NCBI RefSeq assembly: GCF_013280495.1
Contig: NZ_JABSSX010000013.1
Span: 1 to 64,000 of the forward strand
DNA from: Brevibacterium permense
GTDB lineage: Bacteria; Actinomycetota; Actinomycetes; Actinomycetales; Brevibacteriaceae
Direction: 5' to 3'
Length of the DNA: 64,000 nucleotides
Both the position numbers and the translations under genes were made by a program. Within the stretch, counting starts at the first letter, position 1; every line of letters starts with the position of its first letter. A model generated the notes under the pieces. It was not told the DNA's origin and searched no databases. It saw nothing but the letters and a program-made list of their open reading frames with translations. Of this stretch, positions 52,114 through 62,230 are shown piece by piece.

Positions 52114-53496
52114 ATGAAAGTTAAGAAACTGGGTCTCCTGCGGCGTCTGACCGCCGTGGCCGCGATCGCCTCGCTGAGCGTGCTCGGCATGGCCGGCACG
52201 GCGCAGGCCGACAGCAATGTGGGCAACATCGACACCGGTCGCACCGGGTCGATCATCGTCCACAAGTACGACGGCGCCTACGGCACCGACGGCGGTGACG
52301 GTTCGGTGAAGACCGACACCTCGAACCTCGGCACTCCGCTCGACGGCGCGGAATTCACGGTCAAACAGGTCACGGCCAAGGGCGGCCGAGCCATCGACCT
52401 GAAGACCCCCGAGGGCTGGGACCTCATCGACGGTCTCAAGGCTTCCGAGGTCACCACCGGCGGATTCTCGCTGGGCAATGGGGTCTCGAAGACCACCGCC
52501 AATGGCGGACTCGCAACCTTCGGCGGACTGCCAGCGGGCCTCTACCTCGTCACCGAGTCCAAGGCTCCGGCGAACGCCACTTCGACGACGGACCCGTTCC
52601 TCGTCACGTTGCCGCTGTCCCAGTCGAACGGCAAGTGGCTCTACGACGTCAACGTCTACCCGAAGAGCTCGGTGAACAAGACGCAGCCGACCAAAGAAGT
52701 CTCGAACCCTTCGGCATCCGTGCGCGGCGAGACCGTCGACTGGACGATCACCGCCCCGGTTCCGGCCGCGAACAACGGGTACAAGAAGTTCGTCGTCACT
52801 GATCAGCTGGACTCGCGACTGAGCTACGTTTCGGTCAAGGTCGCAGGCTTCACCGAAGGCACTGACTACAGCATCGTCAAGAATGGTCAGTCCGTGTCGA
52901 TCGACTTCACCTCGACCGGTCTGGGCAAGCTCAAGTCTGTGAACACTGTCGTCGCCACCATCACCACGAAGGTCACCGAGCAGGGCGATGGAATCATCAA
53001 GAACAAGGCGATCGTCAACGTCAACGACACCACCAAGGACACCAACGATCCCAGCACCAACTGGGGCTCGCTGAAGGTCATCAAGCACGTTTCCGGCGAT
53101 CAGTCCCACACCCTCGGCGGAGCCGAGTTCGACATCTTCTCCGATGCCGCAGGCAAGAACAAGGTCGCCTCGGTCAAGACCGCTGCCGACGGCACCATCT
53201 CCACCACCCTGTGGGTCGGAAACAACGACGACACCACTCAGAAGTACTGGATCAAGGAGACCAAGGCTCCGACCGGCTACATACTCGACGGCTCGCTCAA
53301 TGAAGTGACCGTCACCGCAGGCGAAGTCGCGAATGCCTTCCAGTACAAGTTCCCCAACACCCAGCAGGGACACCCCGAGCTTCCGCTGACGGGTGCTGAC
53401 GGCAAGCTCCTGGCCATGATCGCCGGCATCGGCCTTATGCTCATCGCCGGCGGCGCAGGAATCATCGCAGCCAACCGCCGCAAGAACCAGGCGTGA
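52114..53496 (+). CDS. SpaH/EbpB-type LPXTG major pilin
   Basis: A 460-residue shaft pilin. The signal peptide ends at GTAQAD. The pilin motif is VYPK with Lys184 as the likely isopeptide donor (YDVNVYPKSS). SpaA-type domains follow, with the E-box YWIKETKAPTGYILD, and LPLTG at 423-427 plus membrane helix and basic tail. The sortase joins Lys184 of one subunit to the Thr of the next LPLTG, giving a covalent fibre. The gene follows GAAAGGGA and overlaps the sortase gene by 4 bp. Confidence 0.94.
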   Translation: MKVKKLGLLRRLTAVAAIASLSVLGMAGTAQADSNVGNIDTGRTGSIIVHKYDGAYGTDGGDGSVKTDTSNLGTPLDGAEFTVKQVTAKGGRAIDLKTPEGWDLIDGLKASEVTTGGFSLGNGVSKTTANGGLATFGGLPAGLYLVTESKAPANATSTTDPFLVTLPLSQSNGKWLYDVNVYPKSSVNKTQPTKEVSNPSASVRGETVDWTITAPVPAANNGYKKFVVTDQLDSRLSYVSVKVAGFTEGTDYSIVKNGQSVSIDFTSTGLGKLKSVNTVVATITTKVTEQGDGIIKNKAIVNVNDTTKDTNDPSTNWGSLKVIKHVSGDQSHTLGGAEFDIFSDAAGKNKVASVKTAADGTISTTLWVGNNDDTTQKYWIKETKAPTGYILDGSLNEVTVTAGEVANAFQYKFPNTQQGHPELPLTGADGKLLAMIAGIGLMLIAGGAGIIAANRRKNQA

Positions 53497-54512
53497 CCGA
53501 GTCGCCTGCCGGCAGGCAGTCCGCCGAAGCTGCCGTGCCGGGAACGTCCACGCGGCGTCCGTCCACCGACGGGCGCCGCTGGCGCGTGCCCACCCTCTCC
53601 CTCGTCATTGCGTTCATCGCTCTGACAGGCTTGGGCATCTGGACCTACCCGAGCGCGGCTGCGTGGTTCTCCCAGCTCGACCAGGCGAAGATCATCGACA
53701 ACTCCGCCACCGTGACCGAAGGCGGCAAAGCCGAGAACGCCCGCCAGATCGCCCTCGCGCACAAGTACAACGTGGCGCTGGAGTCCGGCGCCCAGCTCGA
53801 GTCGAATCACCGACTCCCGTCGGGCAGCGGCACCTCGGCGAAGCGGGCGCCGGCTTATGACGACGTGCTCGTCGATGGCGGACCCGGAGTCATGACCCGC
53901 CTGCGGATCCCTTCGATCGACGTCGACCTGCCCGTCTACCACGGCACCGACGACGCGACCTTGCTCAAAGGGCTCGGCCACCTCGAAGGCACCAGCCTGC
54001 CCGTGGGCGGCAAGGGCACGCATTCGGTCATCACCGGCCATCGTGGACTCGCCGATGCGACGATGTTCACGAACCTCGACAAGGTGGGCAAGGGTGACCG
54101 GTTCACGTTGACGACGTTCGGCCAGGTGCTCAGCTACCAGGTCATCAAGACCCAGGTCGTCGACCCGGATGAGACCGAATCTCTCGGAACGATCTCTGAC
54201 CGGGACCTCGTCACCCTCGTGACGTGCACTCCGCTGGGCATCAACTCGCAGCGCATCCTCGTCACCGCCGAGCGGGTCTATCCGACGCCGGCGGCCGATC
54301 AGGAATCAGGACTCGCCGAATCCGATCTGCCCGGGTTCCCGTGGTGGATCGTCATCATGGCCGCAGGCCTCGTAGCCGCCGGAATCTACGTCTGGTGGTC
54401 GGGGCGTCCCGTGCGCCCGAAGGGCGAGAAGCCGAAACCTGATACCCCCGCCGAGGTGGCCGAGCAGTCCCGTACGAAGACAGCTAGGACCGCGCGCGGC
54501 CCTCGGCACTGA
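53493..54512 (+). CDS. srtC: Class C (pilus-polymerising) sortase
   Basis: A 339-residue sortase with an N-terminal membrane helix (residues about 32-52), the sortase core VMTRLRIPSIDVDLPVYHGT, catalytic His in VITGHRGL, Cys245 in TLVTCTPLG, and Arg in SQRILV. A second C-terminal membrane helix (PWWIVIMAAGLVAAGIYVWW) is typical of class C. The GTG start overlaps the pilin stop. The last 29 bp overlap the end of the convergent LuxR gene. Confidence 0.94.
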   Translation: MTESPAGRQSAEAAVPGTSTRRPSTDGRRWRVPTLSLVIAFIALTGLGIWTYPSAAAWFSQLDQAKIIDNSATVTEGGKAENARQIALAHKYNVALESGAQLESNHRLPSGSGTSAKRAPAYDDVLVDGGPGVMTRLRIPSIDVDLPVYHGTDDATLLKGLGHLEGTSLPVGGKGTHSVITGHRGLADATMFTNLDKVGKGDRFTLTTFGQVLSYQVIKTQVVDPDETESLGTISDRDLVTLVTCTPLGINSQRILVTAERVYPTPAADQESGLAESDLPGFPWWIVIMAAGLVAAGIYVWWSGRPVRPKGEKPKPDTPAEVAEQSRTKTARTARGPRH

Positions 54513-57165
54513 TTCGGCCGGTGTCGCGCAGCTTGAGCATGAGTTTTGGAATGTCCCGACGTCGTTCGGCCCCGAGCTTGGCCCGAGCCTGCAGCACATG
54601 CGATTCGACGGTGCGCACGGACAGGACGAGGCGCTGACTGATCTGCACATTCGTCAGCCCTTCGGCGACGAGACGGCACACCTCGAGTTCACGTTCGGTC
54701 AAAGTCACTGCCGGAGCCGCCGCAGGCTCGGACACGGACGTGTCCTCGCGCGGCTGCAAATCCTCCGGAGGCGTCACCGCTCTCTGCCGCAGAGCATCCA
54801 GAGCCTCTCCGGCCACCCGTGCTCGGGCGCTCAGCCTGTGTGAGAGGAACAGGGCCCTGGCCTGGGCGAAGGCATGGCGGGCGGCACCGCGGTAGCCGAC
54901 GCTCTGCAGTTCCCGACCTGCCGTCAGGAGCGCCTCGGCGTCTTCGTCGGCTGAGGCGTCGATGTGCCTGCGTGCGGCCCGGGGACCCGGCAGGCTCAGG
55001 TCGTCGGCTTCGTCCGGAAGGGTCTCACGCGCCTCGGCGGCGGTGATGGTGCCGTCGAGGACACGCGCGTGGGCGAAGACGGTGTGCATCCACGCCGGCA
55101 GCGGCTCGGGATTCGTCGCGCCCGGTCCCAGCAGGAACGCGGCCAGACCATCGTGGAAGCGATAGCCCTGTGAAGGAGAGGGATCTCCGGTCGATGACGG
55201 GTGAAAGTAGGGCGCAGTGCTGCGCTGCCATCGACCGAGGGTATCGCGCAGGCCCCAGCCGACCGCCAACAGCGCTGGGGTGACAGTGGCGGCGACGGCC
55301 TCATAGTCACGGGCAGCCAGTTCGGTCTCCCCATCGAGCAGACGTTGGATGCCGATGCACCAGGAAGCAGTCGCCTTCAGCTGCCAGCCGTTGTGTACGG
55401 AGGCTCCGCTGGCCACAGCCAGCAGTTTACGGGTGATGAGTTCCGAGCGTTGGGGTTCGATCCCGGCCAGGAGGCAGTTCACGGTCGCTCCGACCATGTA
55501 GAACCAGGCCATGGTGAAGGTGAACCCCTCCAGGGAGCGGGGCTGGACGGTTGAGAGTTCGACGTAGAGTTCGTACCCGGTCTTTGCGGAGACGATCAGT
55601 GCCTCGGCGTTGTCGGTCTTGAGGTGATACTGGCACAGGGCTGCATACGCGGCGAACCGCAGGGCCGGTGAGGCCAGGCGGTTGTCGACCACTGCCCGCA
55701 CATCCTCGACGCGGGTCATGCCGCCACCGGTGAATGAGGACACGAGGTTCGCGATTCCCGGAATGACCGGGTCGACATCGTCCCGGAGGAAGTCCGTCCA
55801 CCACTGAGGCAGCTCGGTTTCGCCCGCCAGCGCAGCGGCCGCGGTGAACAGCAGCTCGAGAACGATCGGGTCGCGCTCACGGCCCAGAAGCCCGTGCGCG
55901 ATTCCGGTCCTGATGAGGTCGATCACGCCCGCACGGTCGCCGCCCAGCAGCCGAGCCGTGAGCGTCTGCAGCTCCCATTCGAGCAGCATCGACGGATCGT
56001 CCTGGACCGAATCCTCGACCATGTGGAGCATGATCGTCGCCTCCATCGGATCGCCGAGGCGGTTGAGCGAGCGTGCCGCCCTGAGCAGAAGCGAGGCATG
56101 TGACCGATCGATGTCGCTGCCGTCGTTGATGAGGTCCCGCGCCAGACCGATCTCCGCGGCCTCACCGACGGGGTAGCCAGCCTTCCACAGAATCACCAGA
56201 CGGCGATCGAACTTCTCCTCATCTGCGGGATCCGCCTCGCCGAGGAGCTGATTGGCCAGGGCGTCGACGTGCAGCGGAGAGACCGCCACGGACGGCTGAC
56301 CGCTGACGTCGAATTCACGAGCCAGACGCAGATCGATGAGCCGGGCGATGACCGTGTCACCGAAGAGCTGCTTAGCTGTGCGGATCGGCATCGGGCTGAG
56401 ATCACCGAGGCGGCGAGCAGCGACGAGCGTGGAAGGATTCAGCTGCGGAAACCGGGCGGATAACCGCGACAGTACCCGATTGCCGAAGAAGGGGGTGTCG
56501 AAGCTGGCATGCGGATAGTGACGCGGAACCCGGTGCGGATCCTCTTCGGCCCAGGCGACGAGGTCGGCAGCGACCAGCGGTCTGCCCGCAGACAGGGCGG
56601 CCAGGGTACGCAGCTGCAAGTCGTCGAGCGGAATCGTCGCGGCCAGGCCTGTCACCAGGGCAAGCGATTCGCTGCCGGTCAGTCGTGCCAAGTCGATCCG
56701 GTCGATTTCCCCGGAATTCCACCCGTCGGCGATCTGCTTGAGGACGCCGTTGTCGCCGCAGTGGACGGACCGCAGGATGTCCCCGTCGACGAGGTAGGCG
56801 ATCGGCACTCGAGAGGTGTGCAGGGCCTGATCGATGACGGGCCCTGCGGTGGCCGTGAGCAGGTGAGCACCGCTCAGGATCCGCGGTCCGCCGGTGAGCC
56901 GGCGGGCATCGACGAACTCCGCGACCTCCTCGGCGGTGGTGTGGGCATTGGCCCGTAGGAGAGCCTGATCGGGGTGACCGAGCGCAGCGGCCAGTGACCG
57001 GGCGAAGTCCAGGGCTCCGTCACCGGAGAGGCAGACCACGATGACGGAGCGGCCGGATCGGAGGAGGTCGAGGATCTGGGTCGACTCTCTGCTGCGTGTC
57101 GGAGCCAGGTGCACGAGCCTGTCGTAGGCGGGATCGACGGGAGTGAAGCCGTCCACACTATGCAT
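54484..57165 (-). CDS. Large LuxR-family regulator (LAL-like)
   Basis: An 893-residue protein with a C-terminal LuxR HTH (TLTEREREVCRLVAEGLTNV to RTVESHVLQARAKLG). The N terminus has an ATPase-like beginning (SGRSVIVVCLSGDGALDFAR) without a good Walker A, so nucleotide binding is doubtful. The middle is helical, repeat-like (residues about 330-750). Convergent overlap with srtC suggests a link to pilus expression, but no direct evidence is visible. ATG 57165 gives the family-like start; a longer frame continues to 57306. Confidence 0.8.
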   Translation of the reverse strand: MHSVDGFTPVDPAYDRLVHLAPTRSRESTQILDLLRSGRSVIVVCLSGDGALDFARSLAAALGHPDQALLRANAHTTAEEVAEFVDARRLTGGPRILSGAHLLTATAGPVIDQALHTSRVPIAYLVDGDILRSVHCGDNGVLKQIADGWNSGEIDRIDLARLTGSESLALVTGLAATIPLDDLQLRTLAALSAGRPLVAADLVAWAEEDPHRVPRHYPHASFDTPFFGNRVLSRLSARFPQLNPSTLVAARRLGDLSPMPIRTAKQLFGDTVIARLIDLRLAREFDVSGQPSVAVSPLHVDALANQLLGEADPADEEKFDRRLVILWKAGYPVGEAAEIGLARDLINDGSDIDRSHASLLLRAARSLNRLGDPMEATIMLHMVEDSVQDDPSMLLEWELQTLTARLLGGDRAGVIDLIRTGIAHGLLGRERDPIVLELLFTAAAALAGETELPQWWTDFLRDDVDPVIPGIANLVSSFTGGGMTRVEDVRAVVDNRLASPALRFAAYAALCQYHLKTDNAEALIVSAKTGYELYVELSTVQPRSLEGFTFTMAWFYMVGATVNCLLAGIEPQRSELITRKLLAVASGASVHNGWQLKATASWCIGIQRLLDGETELAARDYEAVAATVTPALLAVGWGLRDTLGRWQRSTAPYFHPSSTGDPSPSQGYRFHDGLAAFLLGPGATNPEPLPAWMHTVFAHARVLDGTITAAEARETLPDEADDLSLPGPRAARRHIDASADEDAEALLTAGRELQSVGYRGAARHAFAQARALFLSHRLSARARVAGEALDALRQRAVTPPEDLQPREDTSVSEPAAAPAVTLTERELEVCRLVAEGLTNVQISQRLVLSVRTVESHVLQARAKLGAERRRDIPKLMLKLRDTGRISAEGRARS

Positions 57166-57411
57166 AGAAATGCAGCCTTTCCGGTCTGCGAGTCGGCGCA
57201 GTCCAGTCGGCTGCGGTGCCGTTCGCCGGGGGCGACCGTGAAGAAGAGGTTCGGGTATCGGTGGGGGGAGAAGTGGGGTGCTTGTCAGAGATTTGAACAC
57301 GATCATGTTACTCCCGTTGTGGCACCGTTAGTGTCCGTCGTCCGAAACGGTCATCCGGAACCCTCGCCGAGGCGGCTCTCCTCCTCACTGAGGCAACCGT
57401 TCGCGCCGCGA
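57166..57411. other. Intergenic region with a GCCGAGGCGG copy
   Basis: No gene seen. The 10-mer GCCGAGGCGG at 57366-57375 is one of several intergenic copies of a word that recurs across the window. Confidence 0.5.
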
Positions 57412-57977
57412 TCATCCGGTCCGGTCCTGCTGTCCGATCGACACGACGCCGTTCTCATACGCCCAGATCACCGCATGGATGCGGTCGCGGATGCCCAACT
57501 TCGACAGCAGGTTCGACACATGGGTCTTCACGGTCGCCTCACCGACGAAGAGGTCCCCGGCGATCTCGGAATTGCTCGCCCCGGTCGCCACCAGCCGGAG
57601 CACTTCGAGCTCCCGTTCGGTGAGCTGCTCGAGCTCGGGTGCCGCGGGAGTGGTCGGTGCCGGAGTCGACACCGAGCGTTCGATGACACGCCGGGTCACC
57701 TCAGGAGAGAGGAGACCGTCGCCGGCGGACACTGCCGTGACCGCGTCGATGAGCTGCTCCGGCTCGGCGGTCTTGGGGAGGAATCCACTGGCCCCGGCAG
57801 CCAGCACTCGGAAGAGGAAGTTGTCCGGGTCGAAGGTGGTGAGCATGAGCACGGCTCCGGCGGCACCTGCCCGTTTTCGGCCTCACCGACGACGGTGATG
57901 CCGTCCTCGCTTTCGAGGATCGTGCGGAAGCCGGTGCGAACCATCGACCGGTCGTCGGCGAGGAGGACTCGGATCAT
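57412..57977 (-). pseudogene. NarL-type response regulator with receiver-domain deletion
   Basis: The first frame gives [20 protein letters not shown] to VVGEAENG, a normal receiver start. At about 57870 it breaks and the second frame resumes at [20 protein letters not shown], followed by an intact LuxR HTH (LTERELEVLRLVATGASNSE). The missing stretch of about 30 codons should hold the phosphorylated Asp. No histidine kinase is next to it. Confidence 0.8.
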
Positions 57978-58017
57978 GTGGATGCCTTCGCTGGAGGTGA
58001 GCCCACTCCCACACCCG

Positions 58018-58866
58018 CTAGAGGTCGATGGCGACTATCGGATCCGTGGTCGGCTGCTTCGAGCCGCCCTCGGGTTCGACGGTGATGCCGAAGACACTGC
58101 CGCCGGAGAACTTCTCACCGGTGATGGTCACAGGACTGTCCGACATCAGACCGGCGCTTTCCGGACCGTCGGCACCGATGACCCACATCTGCATCGACTT
58201 TCCGGCCGGTGGCCGCCCGATGTCTTTCGGACTGAGCCGGATGAGCTGCTCGCTCTCGGAGGAGAGCACAGTTACGCTTCCGCCCTCCGGCATGTCTGCG
58301 GTGCTCGTCTTCAGGTCGCTGGCTTCCATGAGGCGAGCCGAGTCATCGAGCTGCTGCTGGGTTGCGGCCAAGTCCTCTTCCAAGGAATTCTGCCGCTGAT
58401 TCTGCTGCCAGACGGTGGCACCGAGTCCTGCGGCCACGACGATCGCCGCCGCAGCTGCGGCCCAGGGCAGCCAGGAACCGCGGCCGACCTGCGGCTCACC
58501 TCGGACCTCATCGCGGTTAACGGATCGGCGTGTATTCCGATGTTCGGTGAGCGATGTCGGTGCAGGCGGTGCATCGGTGGCGGCAGGCGCGACCGACGAG
58601 CCTTCCGCCTCGGCGGCCGATGACGTCGCCGGAGCCGGTTCCTGTGCATTGTTCTCGGGGATCGACAGAATCGCCTCTCGAGTCGCCGAGCTGACGTCAA
58701 CCGGTTCATCGGATTCGGCCGCGTCGGCCATGACGTCGGCATAGGCGGCGACTTCGGCACGGAATTCGGGGTCGGCATCGGCCAGTGCCTGAGCCTCGGC
58801 GAGTTCTGAGTCGCTGAGCCCGCCGAGGGCCAGCCCGGCAGCCAGATAGTCACGATCTGCGCTCAT
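58018..58866 (-). CDS. rskA: Anti-sigma-K factor RskA-like protein
   Basis: A 282-residue membrane protein. The N-terminal cytoplasmic sigma-binding part ([28 protein letters not shown]) is followed by one helix ([19 protein letters not shown]), a coiled segment, and the extracytoplasmic RskA domain ([27 protein letters not shown]). RskA holds SigK at the membrane until released by proteolysis. It overlaps sigK by 4 bp, the standard arrangement. Confidence 0.92.
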   Translation of the reverse strand: MSADRDYLAAGLALGGLSDSELAEAQALADADPEFRAEVAAYADVMADAAESDEPVDVSSATREAILSIPENNAQEPAPATSSAAEAEGSSVAPAATDAPPAPTSLTEHRNTRRSVNRDEVRGEPQVGRGSWLPWAAAAAAIVVAAGLGATVWQQNQRQNSLEEDLAATQQQLDDSARLMEASDLKTSTADMPEGGSVTVLSSESEQLIRLSPKDIGRPPAGKSMQMWVIGADGPESAGLMSDSPVTITGEKFSGGSVFGITVEPEGGSKQPTTDPIVAIDL

Positions 58867-59438
58867 CGGCTTGCCTCCAACTCTTCTCGCAGCTTCTTCA
58901 TTCCGTCCCTGATCCGTGACTTGATGGTACCCAGGGGCACCTGGAGATTCTCCGAGATCTGGGTGTGGGTCATGCCCTGGTAGAAGGCCATGACGATCGG
59001 TTCGGACTGCTCATGCGGGAGGATCCGCAGGGCCGAGACAGTCCGGTCCGACTCTGCACGGGCGATGACGGTCTGCTCCACCTGGTCGCCTGCTTCGGCG
59101 GTGGTGCGGAGCCCGTCCGCATAGTCTCTGTCTTGTTGAGCCTGGACGCTGCGCACACAGTCGATGGCTCGCCTGCGGCACAGGGTGATCAGCCATGCCC
59201 GTCCGCTGCCGCGCCCCGGGTCGAAGCCCGAACACCGGGTCCACACCTCGGTGAAGCAGTCCTGGAGGACCTCCTCGGCCAGTGTTCGGCTCTTGACGAT
59301 TCGCAGGATGACGGCCATGAGGATGCGGGAGTGAGTGGTGAACAGCTCTTCGAATGCGGACCGGTCACCGTCGGCGATGCGGATCAGCAGGGCACCGCCG
59401 GGATCGGCGGAATCCGCCGGCTGGTGATCAGAACTCAT
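58863..59438 (-). CDS. sigK: ECF sigma factor SigK
   Basis: A 191-residue ECF sigma factor: region 2 (FEELFTTHSRILMAVILRIV, AEEVLQDCFTEVWTR, RAWLITLCRRRAIDCVRS) and region 4 (HEQSEPIVMAFYQGMTHTQI, VPLGTIKSRIRDGMKKLRE). The pairing with RskA and the fasciclin and molybdopterin genes matches the mycobacterial SigK locus. The ATG at 59438 gives the family length; a longer frame to 59636 exists. No SigK-type promoter is evident before it. Confidence 0.93.
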   Translation of the reverse strand: MSSDHQPADSADPGGALLIRIADGDRSAFEELFTTHSRILMAVILRIVKSRTLAEEVLQDCFTEVWTRCSGFDPGRGSGRAWLITLCRRRAIDCVRSVQAQQDRDYADGLRTTAEAGDQVEQTVIARAESDRTVSALRILPHEQSEPIVMAFYQGMTHTQISENLQVPLGTIKSRIRDGMKKLREELEASR

Positions 59439-59666
59439 TGCCCAATCATGCCATGCATGCAGAAGCCGATCGCACCTTTCCCAGGTGAGCGAGTCGAGCG
59501 GGGTGGGTGCAGCGGTGGGAGCGTGTGCTGCCGAGACGGTCAGCCGGCGTTCGTACGAAGCCGCTGGGACCGGCGAGGATGCGAAGGCGGCCGGGAGCCG
59601 ATCCTGTTGCTGCTGATCGGTTCCCGGCCACTGCATCGTGGTGTTCTCTCGCTGCGGACTCTCCGG

Positions 59667-60359
59667 TCACTTCTTCGGCATCATCACGGCGTCGACCATG
59701 TAGACCGTGGCGTTGGCAGTCTTGACTCCGCCGCAGACCAAGCCGGCATCGTCGAACTTCATGTCCTCGCCCTCACCGGAGATCTTGACCTTCGAACCTT
59801 CGACGGTCTCGTGCTCACCGGCGATCTCATCGGGAGAGAGCTGACCGGGGATGACGTGGTAGGTCAGCACCTTCGTCAGCTGGTCCGAGTCCTTGGCCAG
59901 GGCGTCGAGGTCGTCCTTGGGCACATCGGCGAAGGCGTCGTCGACCGGGGCGATGACCGTGAACTCGTCGCCGTTGAGAGTGTCGACGAGGTCGACATCG
60001 GGATTGAGTTCGCCCGAGACAGCCTTGGTCAGGGTTTTGAGCATCGGGTTGTTCGAGGCGGCAGTGGCCACTGGGTCCTGGCCCATGCCCTCGACAGAAC
60101 CGGCCCCGTCCGGGTTCGCCTCCGCGTAGGCCGAGCAGCCCTTACCGACGAGGTCGGAATCGGCCATGGAGGAGTCGCTGGACTCGTCGGGCATCTCGGA
60201 CTCGCCCGAGTCAGCGGGCTGAGATTCGGAGCTGCCCGATTCCGAACCGGACTCCTCCCCGCCGGAACCGGAATCCATTCCGCAGCCGCTCAGAGCCAAC
60301 AGGCCGATGGCGCCGGCCGAGAGGATGGTGGCGGTGCGTGTGCGAAGCAGTGTCTTCAT
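59667..60359 (-). CDS. Fasciclin-domain lipoprotein, MPT83/MPB70-like
   Basis: A 230-residue lipoprotein with lipobox LSGC ([10 protein letters not shown]), a Ser/Glu/Gly-rich linker (residues 27-70) and a single fasciclin domain ([64 protein letters not shown]). Mycobacterial MPT83/MPT70 share this layout and are the main SigK targets. AGGAGAA precedes the ATG, and a SigK-type promoter lies about 80 bp upstream. Confidence 0.92.
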   Translation of the reverse strand: MKTLLRTRTATILSAGAIGLLALSGCGMDSGSGGEESGSESGSSESQPADSGESEMPDESSDSSMADSDLVGKGCSAYAEANPDGAGSVEGMGQDPVATAASNNPMLKTLTKAVSGELNPDVDLVDTLNGDEFTVIAPVDDAFADVPKDDLDALAKDSDQLTKVLTYHVIPGQLSPDEIAGEHETVEGSKVKISGEGEDMKFDDAGLVCGGVKTANATVYMVDAVMMPKK

Positions 60360-60436
60360 TGTTCTTCTCCTAATCAACAGTGATGCGTATTCGCGCACAG
60401 CTGTGAAGTGATCTCCAGTGCTCGCTGTGTACTGGG

Positions 60437-60464
60437 TATTCGGTGCGGTGCCCGGTTCGGATGG
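60437..60464 (-). promoter_or_regulatory. SigK-type promoter of the fasciclin gene
   Basis: On the minus strand CCATCC (60459-60464), 15 bases and CCGAATA (60437-60443). Mycobacterial SigK promoters have CCATCC and CCGAATC-like boxes with close spacing. A second CCATCC lies eight bases further upstream. Confidence 0.7.
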
Positions 60465-60514
60465 GTGGATGGGGAAGAAATCTTGAGGATTTCTTCGCCG
60501 AGGCGGCTGCGGGC

Positions 60515-62122
60515 TCATTCGACGCGGAATTGGATGTGGTGGTGCCCGGTGGCCGAGTTCGGGATCGAATCCCGACGTTTCGCTGTCTGCACTGTGCCGT
60601 CCTTGTCCGTGGCACGCACGGTGAGGGTATGTGACCCCGCGGCCACCTCGGCGAATTCGGCCCGCCACTGTCGCCAGGTGTCGATCGTGACCTCCTCGGC
60701 CAGATCCGCCTGCGTCCATTCGCCGTCGTCGAGCTTGACCTCGACACGCTCGATCCCCGAACGCTGTGCCCAGGCGGTGCCGCCGACCCGGATGTCCCCG
60801 GCAGGGACCTTGGCCAACGGTCCCGGCACCTCGATGCGGGAAGCGACGAGTATGGGGGCCTTGGCATCCCACCCGCGGTCGGTCCAGTAGGCGGTCTTCT
60901 CATCGAAGCGGGTGACCTCGAGTTCGGTCACCCATTTCGTTGCGGAGACGAATCCGTAGAGTCCGGGGACGACGAGGCGGGCGGGGAAGCCGTGGATCGG
61001 GGTAAGCGGTTGGCCGTTCATTCCCACCGCCAAGAGGGCGGCTCGGTCATCGGTCAGTGCACCGAGCGGGGTCGAAGCGGTGAATCCGTCGAAGGAGTGG
61101 GAGAGAACCATATCGGCTTGCGAGTTCGGGCGTGCTCGGGCGAGGAGCTCGCGCACAGGATAGCCGAGCCAGGTCGCATTGCCGACGAGATCCCCGCCGA
61201 CGGGATTGGACACGCAGGTTAGCGTGATGTGGTGTTCTTCCAGCGGCAGGTCGAGGACGTCGTCCATCGTCAGGGTGACCTCCTCCTCGACCATGCCGTG
61301 GATGCGCAGGGACCACTGTTCCGAGTCGATGACCGGCGGTGAGAGCACAGTGTCGATGCGGTAGAAGTCCTTCGCCTCGGTGACGAAGGGGACGGTGCCG
61401 TCGATGTCGGTGTTCGCGGCGGCGGGGATTGCGACCGCCTTCTTCGCGGGGTTGGGCAGTACCAGCTTGGCCACCGCTGCTCCGGCTTCCTGTGTGAGGG
61501 AAACGAGGGTCTGGCCGGCGGCGATGGTGACGGCCCCGATGGCACCGACGGCACCGGCCAGGCCGAAGAAACGGCGGCGGCTGAAGGGTTCCGAGGTTGG
61601 TGCAGGTTCTGATGTCTGTGAACCGGGCGCGATACTGCGCGCGACATCGGGATTGTTGGTCGCCTCGGCGAAGGTTGCCGGTACCCCGAAGCGCAGCAGA
61701 AGCAGGAAGACTGCGACACCCGCCGCAATGCCGATGAGCGTGGGAATGATGTCGAGGGCACCCGCCTCGGGGCGGATGAAGATGACGATGACTGGGATGA
61801 GCCCAGCGACGACCAGCAGTGTCGTGGCCAGACGCCGGCGGGAAACCGCCAGTGCTCCGATGATGCCGGCGAGGATGATCGCACCGAGGCCGGTGGAGAG
61901 GACGAGGACGAGTTTGTCGTTGTCGCCGAACAGGGCGATGACGGGTTTGATCGCCGCCGGGGGAGCCAGGGGGATGATCGCCTGACCGAGGGTGAGCAGA
62001 GGTGCGGCGCTCGGGGTGAAGGCACGCGCGATGAGGTCTGCGAGACCGAACATCATGACAGTGGCGGCGATGCCTGCCACGACGCCGCGGAAACGGTGGG
62101 CTGCACGGGTTTTCCGATTCAT
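60515..62122 (-). CDS. Membrane-anchored sulfite-oxidase-family molybdopterin enzyme
   Basis: A 535-residue protein. The N-terminal five or so helices (residues about 10-150) are followed by a twin-Arg-like [17 protein letters not shown] segment and the molybdopterin domain (residues about 245-430) with the Mo-ligating Cys in [22 protein letters not shown]-terminal dimerisation domain ([20 protein letters not shown]) ends the protein. The ATG at 62122 is preferred over 62131 since the latter overlaps the SigK-type -10; the message would start at this ATG. Possible role: oxidation or reduction of a sulfur or Met-sulfoxide compound in the envelope. Confidence 0.9.
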   Translation of the reverse strand: MNRKTRAAHRFRGVVAGIAATVMMFGLADLIARAFTPSAAPLLTLGQAIIPLAPPAAIKPVIALFGDNDKLVLVLSTGLGAIILAGIIGALAVSRRRLATTLLVVAGLIPVIVIFIRPEAGALDIIPTLIGIAAGVAVFLLLLRFGVPATFAEATNNPDVARSIAPGSQTSEPAPTSEPFSRRRFFGLAGAVGAIGAVTIAAGQTLVSLTQEAGAAVAKLVLPNPAKKAVAIPAAANTDIDGTVPFVTEAKDFYRIDTVLSPPVIDSEQWSLRIHGMVEEEVTLTMDDVLDLPLEEHHITLTCVSNPVGGDLVGNATWLGYPVRELLARARPNSQADMVLSHSFDGFTASTPLGALTDDRAALLAVGMNGQPLTPIHGFPARLVVPGLYGFVSATKWVTELEVTRFDEKTAYWTDRGWDAKAPILVASRIEVPGPLAKVPAGDIRVGGTAWAQRSGIERVEVKLDDGEWTQADLAEEVTIDTWRQWRAEFAEVAAGSHTLTVRATDKDGTVQTAKRRDSIPNSATGHHHIQFRVE

Positions 62123-62128
62123 AGTGAT

Positions 62129-62156
62129 CATTCGGAGCCGCCGGGACGGCGGATGG
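62129..62156 (-). promoter_or_regulatory. SigK-type promoter of the molybdopterin gene
   Basis: On the minus strand CCATCC (62151-62156), 15 bases and CCGAATG (62129-62135), with the same spacing as the fasciclin promoter. Six bases separate the -10 from ATG 62122, which predicts a leaderless mRNA. Confidence 0.75.
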
Positions 62157-62230
62157 GTCTGCGGGTTTTGTTACTGACCATTCACTGAAACGCCAGTGAC
62201 CTTGTTGCGTGCCTGTCGTAGCATGGTGCA

